This document shows, piece by piece, positions 20,440 to 32,126 of a DNA stretch of 64,000 nucleotides. How positions within the stretch are numbered: the first letter of the stretch is position 1; the number at the start of each line of letters is the position of its first letter. Source of the DNA: Unio delphinus (lineage: Eukaryota; Mollusca; Bivalvia; Unionida; Unionidae); assembly GCA_029339505.1 (NCBI GenBank), contig JAQISU010001239.1, positions 5,527,001 to 5,591,000 on the forward strand. Direction: 5' to 3'. A model generated the notes under the pieces. That model saw only the letters and a list, made by a program, of their open reading frames with translations. It was not told the DNA's origin and searched no databases. Position numbers and translations under genes: made by a program.

Positions 20440-20649
20440 ATAACTGATCAATTAGCTCTGCCTTTTTTTCTGGCCGTGAGTAATAATTATATCGTGCACT
20501 ACCAGTAGTACCAGTAACCTTCAGTGAATTTCCTTCAGAAGTTGATCTCAGAAGTTGCCCATGAACTACGCCCAAATATCATCTGATACAATTTGAAACA
20601 TGCCAGATTAAATATCTTAGATCGGTACCTCGAACGAACAATTTATTAG
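20440..20649 (+). repeat. First unit of an old tandem pair (partner 21425-21640)
   Basis: Both units share AATGGATAACTGATCAATTAG-like and CTTCAGTGA(A/C)TTTCCTTC words, a TTGATACA(G)TTTG-like word and TTAAATATCTT. The pair was adjacent before the LINE at 20650-21311 split it. The right arm still shows the two units side by side (43060-43740). Confidence 0.65.
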
Positions 20650-20654
20650 TTGAC

Positions 20655-20695
<41 letters not shown>

Positions 20696-21311
20696 TAATT
20701 AAATTTTAACAGCGCACCAGCACTTTTAGGCTATTTAGCGCCATACAATAGGTTATATGTTTAAATATACGAGAGGTTTAATATCGACCAGCGATATAAA
20801 AAACCATAATAGTTAAAAATAAAATGGTAAGATGTTGGTAACAGGAAAATATGAAGCTTCCCAATCAACGGGAGATGTAAATGGTATATGTTGATGATAA
20901 GATGTCGTAAATAAGGGGCGGTATTTGCATTAGATAAAAATGCTTTAAGTGGAAAGCATACTAGTTATAGTTTTAAGAAAAAAGATTTACTTCCTTCAGG
21001 AAAACTAGTGATTTGTATAGTATCAGAAAGTTCCTTCATGTCATGTACATTATAGTATTTATCACGCGTATGTTGCAGGTCGGAACACTCGGTCATAAAG
21101 TGCCTAACGGTGAAAGGTTCATTGCAAGAAACGCACTCTGGTGGATCTTCACCTTTTAGTATGTTGGAGTGGGTAATGTATGATGTCCGATTCTTATTCT
21201 TGCAGTGACAACCTCCTCCCCACGGATAGTTCTGTAGGAAGGAGTCCATTCTCCCAGGGTTGGTTTGATGGCATGAAGTTTGTTATTGACTGCATCATCC
21301 CATGACGCCTA
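20650..21311 (-). mobile_element. 5'-truncated LINE insertion with 10-bp target duplication
   Basis: The 662-bp block is flanked by AATTTATTAG at 20640-20649 and 21312-21321. It is missing from the inverted partner, where the uninterrupted target is read at about 43485-43500. On the minus strand it encodes the C-terminal part of a non-LTR retrotransposon: a WDDAVNNKLHAIKP-type start, then ECVSCNEPFTVRHFMTEC (a Cys-x2-Cys...His...Cys tail motif). A frameshift lies near 21180. The element ends in an (ATCA)n-type tail, seen as (TTGA)n at 20653-20696. The tail and motif suggest the I/Nimb/Jockey group. Confidence 0.85.
20653..20696. repeat. (TTGA)n tail of the LINE
   Basis: About 10 units of the 4-bp repeat form the 3' end of the minus-strand LINE, next to the target duplication. 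Confidence 0.9.
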
Positions 21312-21424
21312 AATTTATTAGTAATTCAATGACGTTGCAAAAGTGGAAAAGTTTATTGTTCATCAGCATACTGACCTAGGATGTTTTGTTTAGTACATTC
21401 TTTAATCAATTACCTTTTACACTA

Positions 21425-21640
21425 CATTGTTGGGCTCCTAACAGGCCACGGAGATCATGGATAACTGATCAATTAGCTCCGTCTTTCTTCTGCAACCTTC
21501 AGTGACTTTCCTTCGGAATTTGAATTACGCCCCAAGAACATTTGATACAGTTTGTGAACAAACTACAGTATATTAAATATCTTTGATAAGGACACGCTAA
21601 AAGAACAATTTATTAGTAAATCAGTGACGTCAGAACAATG
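21425..21640 (+). repeat. Second unit of the old tandem pair
   Basis: See 20440-20649; this unit lacks the CAGTAGTACC stretch found in the first. Confidence 0.6.
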
Positions 21641-22008
21641 ACAAGGGTTATTGTTCATTGGCATGCAGACCTAAGATATTTTGTTTATTACATTCTTGAA
21701 TCATACCACAGTTAAATATCTGTTGATTTGAATGAGACAAAAGTACATTTTCTTTCTGTTTACAACGTTTAGCAACATTTATTTTATGTCTGATTCCAAT
21801 CTAATCCGTGACTTGGAATATCTCTCTACCATGGCGTATGTAAGTATTTGTGTATATGGGTGTAGAAGGTACTAAGTTTAATTTGTTCTAGATATAAAAC
21901 ATCCAGTTTACGTGTGATTATTTCATGAATAATGAAAGACAGTTATTCGAATAAATATGCATATAAAACAGTACAGTGAACAGGTTTATTATTTTCAAAA
22001 TAGAAATC

Positions 22009-22034
22009 ACACACACACACACACACACATATAC

Positions 22035-22121
<87 letters not shown>
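22009..22121. repeat. (CA)n-(TA)n compound microsatellite
   Basis: About 10 CA units followed by about 46 TA units. In the inverted partner (42412-42463) only a GT tract remains. Confidence 0.95.
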
Positions 22122-22125
<4 letters not shown>

Positions 22126-22959
22126 AACACATCATGAACCATTTCGGTGGCGGAATGGGCGGAGGAATGGGCAAGGGGAAAGCTCTGGGATTTTTTTCAA
22201 GCAGCGATATTACTTTGATGTCGTTCTTTATATTCACAATGGATAAATGTAAGTTTCCTAGACATTACATATACAATTATATAGAGTTAAAAAAAATCGT
22301 GAAATATTGATGCAATTTCTTTAAACCAAAAAACAAAGAGCACCATTTAATGATTATATTGACCAATAAATATAGCGGAAAGTTTGGGCTTCATAACCAG
22401 TATTCTTATAAACTGAAAAAATGATGACTGCTGACTAGTCAAATACAGTAGCGACGCGACGTCAATAAATTACTGTATGAATGAGGGGAAAAGCTCATTG
22501 ATAAAATGCATTTATATTAATATTTCAACGGTTTACTTCTATAATACTTAGTTTTGTTCTAGAAAGAAACCCTAAATTAAAGATGCCAAACAATGTCTGA
22601 CAGGAAGGTGTATGTGGGTCTAACATATATGATATACAAGCCGTGACGGCCAATTATTTAATGAAGGACGAACACTTGAAAATCCAAGGAATAACCACCG
22701 TGGACAGATGTGAGATGTATGTGATCTGTAAAGAGCCTTTTACCATTGGAGACCGAAGACAGGAAAGGGATCTAAGTTCATCAGTGCATAATCTGATGGA
22801 ATATTTCTTTATGTTTGAACATCTGATACGGTCTTTGACTATACTTCACATCATACTTTAGTCATGTATGCGAACAGGAACATTGATTGTCATTTCGATG
22901 TCTGGACGTAACGGAGTGGGTCATTTCCCTGATGGCGTACCAATCTAACATAATTGTAG

Positions 22960-23131
22960 TACATTATTTAAATTTATTAAATGTAACAAAATGTGAATTA
23001 TTTGGGTTGATATCCACCTTCATTTTCTTCCTGTCAACAACCTTTTGCAGTATTTATTTTTCGTCTTCTTGTTGGTGACGTGAAATGCCTTTCTACTATG
23101 TAGTGTGTGGGGTTGGGGGGAAAGGGTCATG

Positions 23132-23172
<41 letters not shown>

Positions 23173-23640
23173 CAAGATACAGCATATGGAACATAAAAGA
23201 CTTTGAAAAATTAGGGACCTACTGCAGACTATTGGGGGAGCAGGGAGCGAGAAGACGGATTCTGAATTTGTTTAAAGAGACCTTTATCTCGTTATTCATT
23301 AAACATTACAGATCGACACTAAATTTCCCTCGTATTAAATAAAACATTAAATATAGATAAAATAAGGTTAAGAAAAGAGTGGAAATAAATGCTTTAAATA
23401 TAAAAATACCTTCTCCTAAATTAAAGTCTTTTGACAATTGTATTAAATTGGAAACATCAAAGGTTTAATATAAGTTTCCACCGCCTGTCCATGTAATAAA
23501 TGTCGTTGCTCGCCGATATTCTAAAATTTGGGTTTATTCGGTGGCTTGTTTTCATTTGCCTTTAACTACTTCATCAAATTGTCTACACAGCTTTTTGAAA
23601 ATTATTTATGATCAGCGTATTCGTGAAGTGTTTTATTCTG
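22960..23640. repeat. Left-arm-only segment with short (TA)n
   Basis: About 680 bases that interrupt the match to the right arm, whose sequence jumps from the partner of 22960 to that of 23640 at about 41700. It includes (TA)n at 23133-23168, and a stretch that resembles 21745-21850. It could be a left-arm insertion or a right-arm deletion. No coding signal. Confidence 0.5.
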
Positions 23641-24587
23641 TAAATACTATCAGATCGTGGCACTCATGTCAGTGCTCAAATACAAACGTATGTCAATGAA
23701 TGAAAACGAAAATAGGTGTCACAGGTAATCAACCACAATTAACGTTAAGACACACATCATTTTAACAGTGTTGTGGAACAAAATGCCTATTTATATATAA
23801 CATTTTGAACATTACTCGCATTATATGCAAATGCGTTATCTTAGATGAATCATTTTTGTCCATTCGCTTCAAGCTTGCTTTGTAACTATGATGTGTTTAG
23901 TCCACACAAATAGTTAGCATAACGGATGAATAAATCTCTGGCTTTTTAATTGTCGCTTTTCTTTACTATACTCTGTCTTGGATAACAATTACATATCTAT
24001 TTAAATACAGTCTCATTTGGGGGCTAAAGTCGACCCTTTCAAAACCTTGTTCATGTGTGAAGTTTACTTTACTCCACGTGTATTTACAACTGCTGGGTCA
24101 TATATCACATTTACTTCTGAAAATATTTGAAACCTTGAAATTATCGGTTTTGAACTAACACCGACAAACTGAAATATAACGCTCTCATCGCTACAGTAAT
24201 AATGCTCCCTTTCAAAGCATTTACTTTTTGTTAAGATGTTTTAAATTGAAGGTAAGGGTTAGCAATGACTCGATATTGGAATCAATACTTAAAAACATTA
24301 CTATTTGTAAAAGTGAACACTGAAATATTAATTTCAGGTATGAAAGAGAGAGATATCAGACCCCACACTCTCCCCATATCTTCATAACACCACCCGTTTC
24401 CTGGTTCGAAGATAAAGCCGTGAAACATAAACACATTATAATCTGCTTATCTCAATAGATGTAACTTTCCAATCAACGACTATCTCTCAAAATTATAAAA
24501 AAGCAACTTGCAAGCATAAAAAGCACACAAAAAACGAGAAGAGAAGACCAACTTGTCAACTTGTCAAACTATTGCAACTAGCACTTA

Positions 24588-24763
24588 GACTATATAATAT
24601 AATAAATTCAGTATAAAACATTAGCTGTATAAAATAATATATAATAATAAATTTAGTGTAAAACATTACCTATATAATATAATATATAATAATAAATCCA
24701 TTGTAAAATATTACCTATATAATATAATATATAATAATAAATTCAGTGTAAAACATTACCTGC
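24588..24763 (+). repeat. Minisatellite, about 56-bp unit, 3 copies
   Basis: Each unit reads TATATAATATAATATATAAT, then AATAAATTCAGTGTAAAAC, then ATTACC, with small changes. The inverted arm carries a shorter array at 40675-40812. Confidence 0.8.
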
Positions 24764-26080
24764 TCGTTTACGGCACTACCATTAGCACAGAAATCTCTCA
24801 CTTGCAAATATTTTTTATCAGAAAAGATGACAGCAACTCAGTCTTACTGATGTATACTCTTCTCCAATAGCTTTGTTTTAATTGAATTGATATGATGTCG
24901 AAAAACATAAAATAAGATCTGGACAAATGTGTTAATAAACTTTAAGAAATCCACCAATGAGTCATTGTCGCAGCAAACATTTCAAAAACAAACCTAGCGT
25001 GTTTTTCGATACAAAATCATGTAATTAATAACACATATTACAACTCTGTTGTCTTAAAAATAATAATAGAAAAGAGTGAGAAATAGAAAGCTTTGTAAAA
25101 ATTCAACAATGATTTGTTCCCTTAAAACACAAAGTGTAAATGTAATAACTTCTGTTAATTGAAAGTTAAATCCCAAATAATCTTACAGTTAAACAAATCT
25201 TAATGAATAACATTCTAAAAACTATAGTGGTATTCCAAATAATTTCCAATGTTTTTTTGTTGAATTACAGTAGTGTACAATGTGTTTTAATGTTTTAATG
25301 CATTTTAAATTTCAATTAATGCCTCTTTCCATGAACATTATACAGTGCTTTGTAATTTCAATAACAAATACTTTGAAATACAAACATTTCACTCCAAAAA
25401 ATACATGGAACACATCAAACGATTGACCCTCAAGATCTTACCGCAAGAAAACATAATGTTCCCAGTAAGCAAGATTGTAATCCCTCAACTTTACCCAGGT
25501 CATAATTAACATTTTCGAACTAAAAAAACAATATTACTTAATGGAACATTTCATTCTAGAAACCTATGACTACGAGTATTATAAAGAACATGGTAAACAA
25601 TGTTCCTGACGCAGATTACGTTACATAAACGTCCTTTTATTGGAAATTATCCTATGAGTAAACCCACGTTTATTGATACAATATTAGCCACGTATTAGTT
25701 GTTTACAGAATTAAAATAAATCAATGATTCTGGTAAAGTAGAACTTGTCTTTGAACTTAGTCAGCTACAACATTTTGAATAAGCATTGAACCTTTAAGTT
25801 GAATGCGCTGATCATTCAGATTTATCATATTTAGACCGGGATAATCAATGTGAAGGGTCATTTTGATATTTATTCTTACTTTCTTACATATAAGTGTTAA
25901 AACGTCAAAGGGACCAGTGCTCCCACTAAGTGAAATTGACCGGATATATTGAAACGGTTTTAAGAACGATACAGCTGAACTGTTGATTGTCTTGGATTTT
26001 TAATAGAAACCACTGTGTATTATTAGCTGAGTGCAAGTAAGGCGTACACCCTGGGAGTAATGTTAATTTAAAGTGACAGC

Positions 26081-26083
<3 letters not shown>

Positions 26084-26136
<53 letters not shown>
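26084..26136. repeat. (GA)n microsatellite
   Basis: About 26 GA units, followed by TTTGGCTCCGAG. The same arrangement occurs at 48624-48707. Confidence 0.95.
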
Positions 26137-26140
<4 letters not shown>

Positions 26141-27699
26141 GCTCCGAGGAAGCCTAGGAATGTAATAATGCTTTCCTCATTAAACGAGAATGGGACCAGG
26201 TGTCTGTCTTGTGAGAAAGACAGGGTTTAGTGCTGGATGCTCAAGTTAACAGCATTAAGGTTATTGATTTTAATTTCACGTAAAATTGTAATTTTTTCAT
26301 TGTTGTATGCAGACTTGTTTGATTTGACTATGTTTCATATTATGTATAAATTATTCAGTTTCATTACAATGTGTTGATATTAGAGTTGCTATGCAATTTA
26401 TTTTTCAGCTTTTACATAGGGCTATATAAAAAATATGAAATAATTTTACTTGTCTGTTTAGATACTACCCGATTATTGTGAATTTAACGATAACTATCTA
26501 TTGTATTTGCTTTTTTAATGTTTCAATAATCTTAAAGTGAGTAAGAATCTGGGAATGGTATGCAATACAAATTGGACAGGTGGTGGCATACGGTAAATTT
26601 TCAATAAAGATCTCACATGGTAATTCACGGCAAGGTACTACCGTAGGTAGGTTTCAAGCAGTGTCTCAATAGCTAGTGTGTTCTGAGTAACATAAGGGTA
26701 GGAAATGTATGTGTATCTACATAGTGGTTCATGCAGAGATTTTGCGATAATTTTGTCCTTAAAGGAAACTTTTAATCGAGAGGTAGTGAGAATAGACAGT
26801 CCGAAGACAGGGACTGAAAAAGAGATGACTAGTGAAGTTCAGAAAAAGGGAGAATTGGCTAGGGAATTCTGAAAGGGGTAAGTGACAAGTTCAGTGTGAA
26901 ATCCAAGAAGACGAAGTAGTCGGAATAGCAAGACTCGAGGAAATAGGAAACATTGGAACACGATCGAAAGGAAGGTGAGGCAATCAGTCATAGACGTTGC
27001 GCTCTTTTCACCACTCGTTATGATGATGAAATAAATCCAAAATAGACACTGCTATTACATCTGGTTGATATAATTTAAGTTATCGTCATCTTTATTTCCT
27101 TCCATGGAAGATTACAAGATATAAGAAAAAATCATCTGAATACAATCATTAAATAAGTATTAAACAATAAATATTATTTTTAATTTAAACAAAATTAAGA
27201 CAAGTTGCATATTTTTACTACCCTGATCAAAATTGTAGTGTCGTTGCTGACTTAAGTAACACACGGTCAAAATTGAAACCACGAAATCAGAAGACTAAAA
27301 GAAATTAACTGGATTCGCCTCAGAACTATGTACTTGGGCTTATGCCTCAATATAAATCTAGTCAAATATTGTGACATACTTTAAGTTAAAAATACCATGA
27401 AAGCAAGAAACAAAAATATGAAAGCAACACAAAAAAATAATTTTAAATAACATAAAGAAATATAGATCTTTTGGAAGAGAAAAATCTAATCCCTCCCCAA
27501 GCATATAATAAATACATGTTCTTATTTAACGTTAGATACGTATTGAAAACTACAATCCTATATAAATCGTACAAGTTGATCGATACAAATTAGTACTATA
27601 TTATGGAGGAATGCATGATATTAAAGATACACTAATGAATTGAGACAATTGAGATTAATTTACCCGACGTGAAAATTAAAGCCAATGCTAAACTGAGTA

Positions 27700-27800
27700 A
27701 TACAACAATTGTTGCTGTTGTTCTTGATGTTTCGACACCATTTTTCAACACACGATATACTGATATAACTGCTAAAGGATAGCACGGGAACGCTTAGGGA
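27700..27800 (-). repeat. SINE-A 3'-end fragment
   Basis: CAACAATTGTTGCTGTTGTTC, then ACACCATTTTTCAACACACGATATAC, is collinear with the tail of the SINE at 9045-9105. The tRNA-like head is not recognisable. Confidence 0.55.
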
Positions 27801-28402
27801 AGCCCCAATAAGAACGTCCTCAGTGTTGTTGAAATCATACATATAAATTGGGAGGGAGGATTCTGTTACATTTAAAACTGTTTAGTATTTAAAACTAAAT
27901 TTACAAAATATTTATATGTCATGACAATATTTACAAAACTAATACGATAACGAAACTAAGTTCATTTTAAAGCAACATACGCACTTTACAATCAAATACA
28001 TTAAGAAACGTATTTGTTTTGTTTACATTTACATATATTTTTAGGCCATTAATATATATGATTATAAGTGGTGTATGTGTGTTTGTCCACGTGACCTAAA
28101 TAGATTTGATAAATAATGCATGCTTAACTATTTGTCAATATATAATTATTGGCGTGAGGAGGATTGGCTGAGAAAGGCGGGGAGGGAATGGGTTTGGGGG
28201 TCATTCCTACTTTCCTTGGTGGAATCCAAAATGACTATAACATTTCTCTTTACCTTAATTTATTCTGAAGTGTGGTGTTTTTGTGACAACAAGTCAAACA
28301 CGTACCAAGGAACATGACCGAAATTACTCCGAAATGTAGATAAAACAATCATGCCATGTTCCAAATAAGGTGTGTGTTCGTCTTTGATTGCACGCGCGCT
28401 GG

Positions 28403-28449
28403 TGCGTGCGTGTGTGTGTCTGTGGTTGTGTGTGTGTGTGTGTGTGTGT
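28403..28449. repeat. (GT)n microsatellite
   Basis: An imperfect GT tract of about 23 units. Confidence 0.9.
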
Positions 28450-28671
28450 CTGAAACAAAGTATTGTATTGCTATTGCTCAAAATTATTATATCTACCCAT
28501 CCGCTTATACCATGAAATCCAAACAACCCCAATATGTTTTCTTTACTTCGTTCTCTTATATGAAATAGTGAATGACAACATCAATACAATTCAAAACAAT
28601 AGTAATGAATTTGTTTCAAATATGTCAGAGCTCTCAGATGCATACATGGGTGAACAGCTCACAAGAACAAC

Positions 28672-28713
<42 letters not shown>
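28672..28713. repeat. (AAT)n microsatellite
   Basis: 14 AAT units. Confidence 0.95.
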
Positions 28714-28714
<1 letters not shown>

Positions 28715-28849
28715 GTATTAATCAAGTATAAACCACGATTATAATACATCCACAAATAGGACAAGAATATAATGATTTTTGTCTCAGTTAAAGATCACAA
28801 ATTAATATTTAAAAAGGTTGGTGAAACGTTTAATTCCTGAGTCAAAAGT

Positions 28850-30570
28850 GCGCAGAAATAGAGTGCAGTCTGATAAAGAATAATATCCATAAATGCATTC
28901 CAAATTGTGAAAGACCTCACCAGAAATAAGCAACCAAGAGTCAGCACTAATCAAGATTAAAATGGAAAATGCTTCAAAGAACCAAGTGACTGAGTATTAT
29001 AAAGAACTCTATAACCATCCGTCCACAGGAGACCCAGGGGTGAGTGAAGTTCCAATCTCCACAAATGATGATGATTTCCCCATTCTCAAAGAAGGGGTGG
29101 AGTCAGCAATAAGTGCACTGAAGAACGGGAAGGCAACTGGAGTAGACAACACCCAAGCTGAACGTATCAAGAATGGGTGGGGATAAGTGATAGAGCTACT
29201 AACAAAAATATTCAGCAAAATCTGGCAGACAGGCAAATTGTAAACATAGTGGACGCAGTGATTATAATACTCCCCAAAAACATCAATCTACAGCTGTGCC
29301 AAAATTACAGAATAATCAGTTTGATCAACCATGCGAGTAAAGTGATGCTGAAGATCATCTTGAAAAGACTGAACCCACAAGCAGAAGAATTAATCACTGA
29401 AGAACAGACAGGGTTCCGGGGTAGAAGAACTTCAACAGAACAAATATTCAATCTTAGAGTTCTGTGTATAAAGTACTAGCGACATCAATATCATGTGCTC
29501 ATATATTTCAAAAAGGTTTTTGACAGAGTGTGGTATGAGGCATTGTGGGCCACAAATGAAGACGTACAACATGGATGAAACTTTGACTTATACCATTAAG
29601 TAGCTGTACGCCAAGGCTGAGTGCAGTAATTGCTCAAGTTTCTGTGAGGAATTGGTTCAAGACAACAGTTTGAGTACGTTAAGGCAGTATCCTGTCACGG
29701 ACGCCTTTCAACATCTACTCAGAGAGCTCATCATGCGCGACACCATGGAAAACCACATTCAGCATTCGAGGACGTAACGTCACCACCCTACGCTTTGCAG
29801 ATGACATTGTTGGGTTGGCAGGCAGTGAAACACTTGGATGAAAAATCTTCAAGATTTGACATGGAGACAAGTGCCGAGAAGACATTGCTGATGGCAAATA
29901 GTGGCAAACAAATCTCAACCATGATTAAAGTCAATGGACAAAAACTAGAAGCAGTGGGACAGTAAAAACAAATTGGTTCCATAATCATCGAAGAGGGTTC
30001 AAGAGCAAGTGTCACGAGCAACACAAACAACGATAGCTATGTTAAAGCTAAGATCCATCTGGAGAAAGAAGAATATCTGTCTGAAAACTATATCAGACTA
30101 TTGAGAGCAGTAGTCATCTCAATTTTTTTGTATTCATGTGAGGCCTGGACCCTTGCAACAGAATTACAACGAAGAAGCCAGGCACTTGAAATGAGATGCT
30201 ATACAACCATTCATGTACCACATCGCAAATGAAGAATTGCATAACACCATCAGGCACAAAGTATGCTATTAAAAAGACCTCCTCACCATTGTCAAAAAGA
30301 GAAAGCTGAAATGGTATGGCTATTTCACTACAAACAAACTTTCGTCCACAACAGTACTGCGTGGCAGCGTCCAGTGTGGTAGAAGGAGAGGTAGACAGGG
30401 AAAAAGTGGACATCACAGAATTGACCAGAAAACGTTTTACGGAGACCCAGGCTTTGGCACATTATCTAGCCAAGTTGAGGGAACTGCTAAAATGTTCAGC
30501 AACGCAGTGCCTTAATGACCACACTTGGTCAATAGACTGTAAAGAAGAAGAAAGAATAAAGTTACGACTG
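28850..30570 (+). mobile_element. Decayed non-LTR retrotransposon (reverse transcriptase to C-terminus)
   Basis: Fragments in several frames follow the order of one LINE protein. ELYNHPSTGDPGV and ALKNGKATGVDN lie at 28990-29160, CQNYRIISLINHASKVMLKI and EEQTGFRGRRTSTEQIFN at 29290-29460, and an FDRVWYEALW region at about 29520. TLRFADDIVGLAGSE-like words lie near 29780-29830, and RRRGRQGK near 30380-30400. It is the same family as the minus-strand LINE at 37028-39578. There are many frameshifts and stops, and the endonuclease part is missing, so it is 5'-truncated and inactive. The clade is uncertain (RTE-like layout without RNase H). Confidence 0.8.
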
Positions 30571-30584
30571 GTTGGCCTGGTTTC

Positions 30585-30660
30585 AGGATAATGTGACTGG
30601 GTATGACATCACATTCCATGTCTGTGGCATGATATCCCAGTGCTAGACATCAATATAAAC
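30585..30660 (+). repeat. SINE-B fragment next to LINE tail
   Basis: On the minus strand it reads TAGCACTGGGATATCATGCC, then CCAGTCACATTATCCTG, matching SINE-B at 11490-11540. It follows directly on the LINE's end here and in the duplicate at 51485. Confidence 0.55.
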
Positions 30661-30763
30661 GAAAATTCTTTAGACATCGTAGCGATATGACTGACAGGAA
30701 TCTTGGTTTCCTTTCAATGAAAACTTTTCAGAACTCGAAGTTTATCAAGACACAACATTCATG

Positions 30764-30765
<2 letters not shown>

Positions 30766-30821
<56 letters not shown>

Positions 30822-30892
30822 AACACACACACACACAAACACACACTACAGTAATGTCACTAGGGTTGTTGTCACCCAGTGGAGTAACTCAT

Positions 30893-30954
<62 letters not shown>
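30766..30954. repeat. (CT)n, (CA)n and (TA)n cluster
   Basis: (CT)n at 30766-30819, an imperfect CA tract at 30822-30846 and (TA)n at 30895-30954. The CT tract recurs at 51689-51741. Confidence 0.9.
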
Positions 30955-31493
30955 CACTCATTTTTATATCCTTCCCTCCGATGGTGTCACCCGGTGGGGT
31001 ACGCATCCAACCAACAGCACTAGTGACGCCACTTACACAAACAGTTCTCCGGTTCACGAGTAATCAAATATATGTGTCTTGCAATGATTCCTTTGCGATC
31101 ATGACGATTTCCCGAAACATTCGCAGACTCTTTCAAAACTTTGTTTTTGTTACAGGCTGTTAAATGGGCCAATTAAAGGAATATTTAATGGACATAGTCA
31201 CCTTACCTATTTGTATGAAATGACATGGCACAATGTAAATAGTTCAAAGTAGAAAGTGTGTTTGGTAATTCGTCAGATATATTAGTGTTAGACAATTTAA
31301 GTTTGGTTTCACCAAAATAAAACAACATTTTGGCTACATTTTTGCACTGGTAATTATTAATTATTCCTGTCGCTGGCTTTGCACAAGATATATGTAGGTC
31401 TTAAAAGCGCTTGGATATTTATATCCAGACTTGCTGCACATGCCCTGTCATTTTCAATGATGGTCTCTACTTTTCCTTGACAAAAAAACCTTG

Positions 31494-31494
<1 letters not shown>

Positions 31495-31573
<79 letters not shown>

Positions 31574-31592
31574 TGTGTGTGTGTGTGTGTGT
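31495..31592. repeat. (TA)n-(GT)n compound microsatellite
   Basis: About 38 TA units then 11 GT units, upstream of C1q gene C and at the same relative place as the tracts at 19151, 44964-45046 and 52784. Confidence 0.95.
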
Positions 31593-32040
31593 TTTCCATC
31601 CTGTATGCACTCAAAAATACTGCTACGTTTGAACTGAATCAGCTTTATCCAAAACAAATAACCGTGTATTCCATACAGTCTTGAAAATCATATGGATATT
31701 TATATTCACTCACAACATCGTGTTCTGAATCAGTTTGCCTAATTACAGCTTTCTATAGCATTTCGAGTTATTTAAAATCTATTCAGATACTCACTTCGCG
31801 GTGGTAAACATTTTAGTCAGACACACAATGTCAGCGACAAGTTTGTTTTGGATAACTGCCGCTCTTTCTCAGAATATCTTATTTTTATTTACGACTGGAA
31901 AATAACTTAGGTGATGAGATACAGTTACAATCTTTGAAAATTTTGGAAAAGAACTGAGTTAGTAGACAACATTCAATGCAAATTTTATCTGAAAACCACC
32001 AATTGCATCTAAAATCTTTAACACGTGGGTCCACAAATGT

Positions 32041-32048
32041 TATAAAAA
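32041..32048 (+). promoter_or_regulatory. TATA box of C1q gene C
   Basis: TATAAAAA lies 86 bases before the ATG, within a block (TATAAAAAGCTCCGTCCAGATAG) shared with gene E. Confidence 0.7.
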
Positions 32049-32126
32049 GCTCCGTCCAGATAGCCGTCTCGCTAACTGTTAACCTTTTGGTGAAGTGTTT
32101 TCGGTATACCATTAATCATTAGTAGG

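Larger units (their letters stand above)
16915..25915 (+). repeat. Left arm of large inverted duplication
   Basis: Successive blocks match the reverse complement of 36972-46262. Examples: 17039-17281 with 45890-46130 (the two translations, opposite strands, are nearly identical), 19140-20649 with 43480-45050, 21312-21900 with 42590-43480, 22180-22950 with 41700-42400, 23640-25850 with 39580-41700, and 25857-25915 with 36972-37027. Divergence is clearly visible, so the duplication is not recent. Arm-specific insertions are listed separately. Confidence 0.85.

Noticed and set aside
22140..22250. Glycine/methionine-rich stretch ([12 protein letters not shown]) downstream of a (TA)n tract
   Set aside because: The local duplicate at 17800 and the inverted copy near 42390 do not keep the frame, so it is not a conserved gene.
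22643..22861. 72-codon frame with a similar product at 41781-42077 (minus)
   Set aside because: The sequence overlaps the decayed SINE-A and its segmental duplicates; coding function is unlikely.
24588..24763. CRISPR-like regular repeats
   Set aside because: The roughly 56-bp units are tandem without unique spacers and lie in an animal genome; it is a minisatellite.
28940..30570. Host gene with reverse-transcriptase domain (telomerase-like)
   Set aside because: Motif order and wording (CQNYRIISLINH, EEQTGFR, FADD region, RRRGRQ) are those of a LINE, and the same family occurs at 37028-39578.
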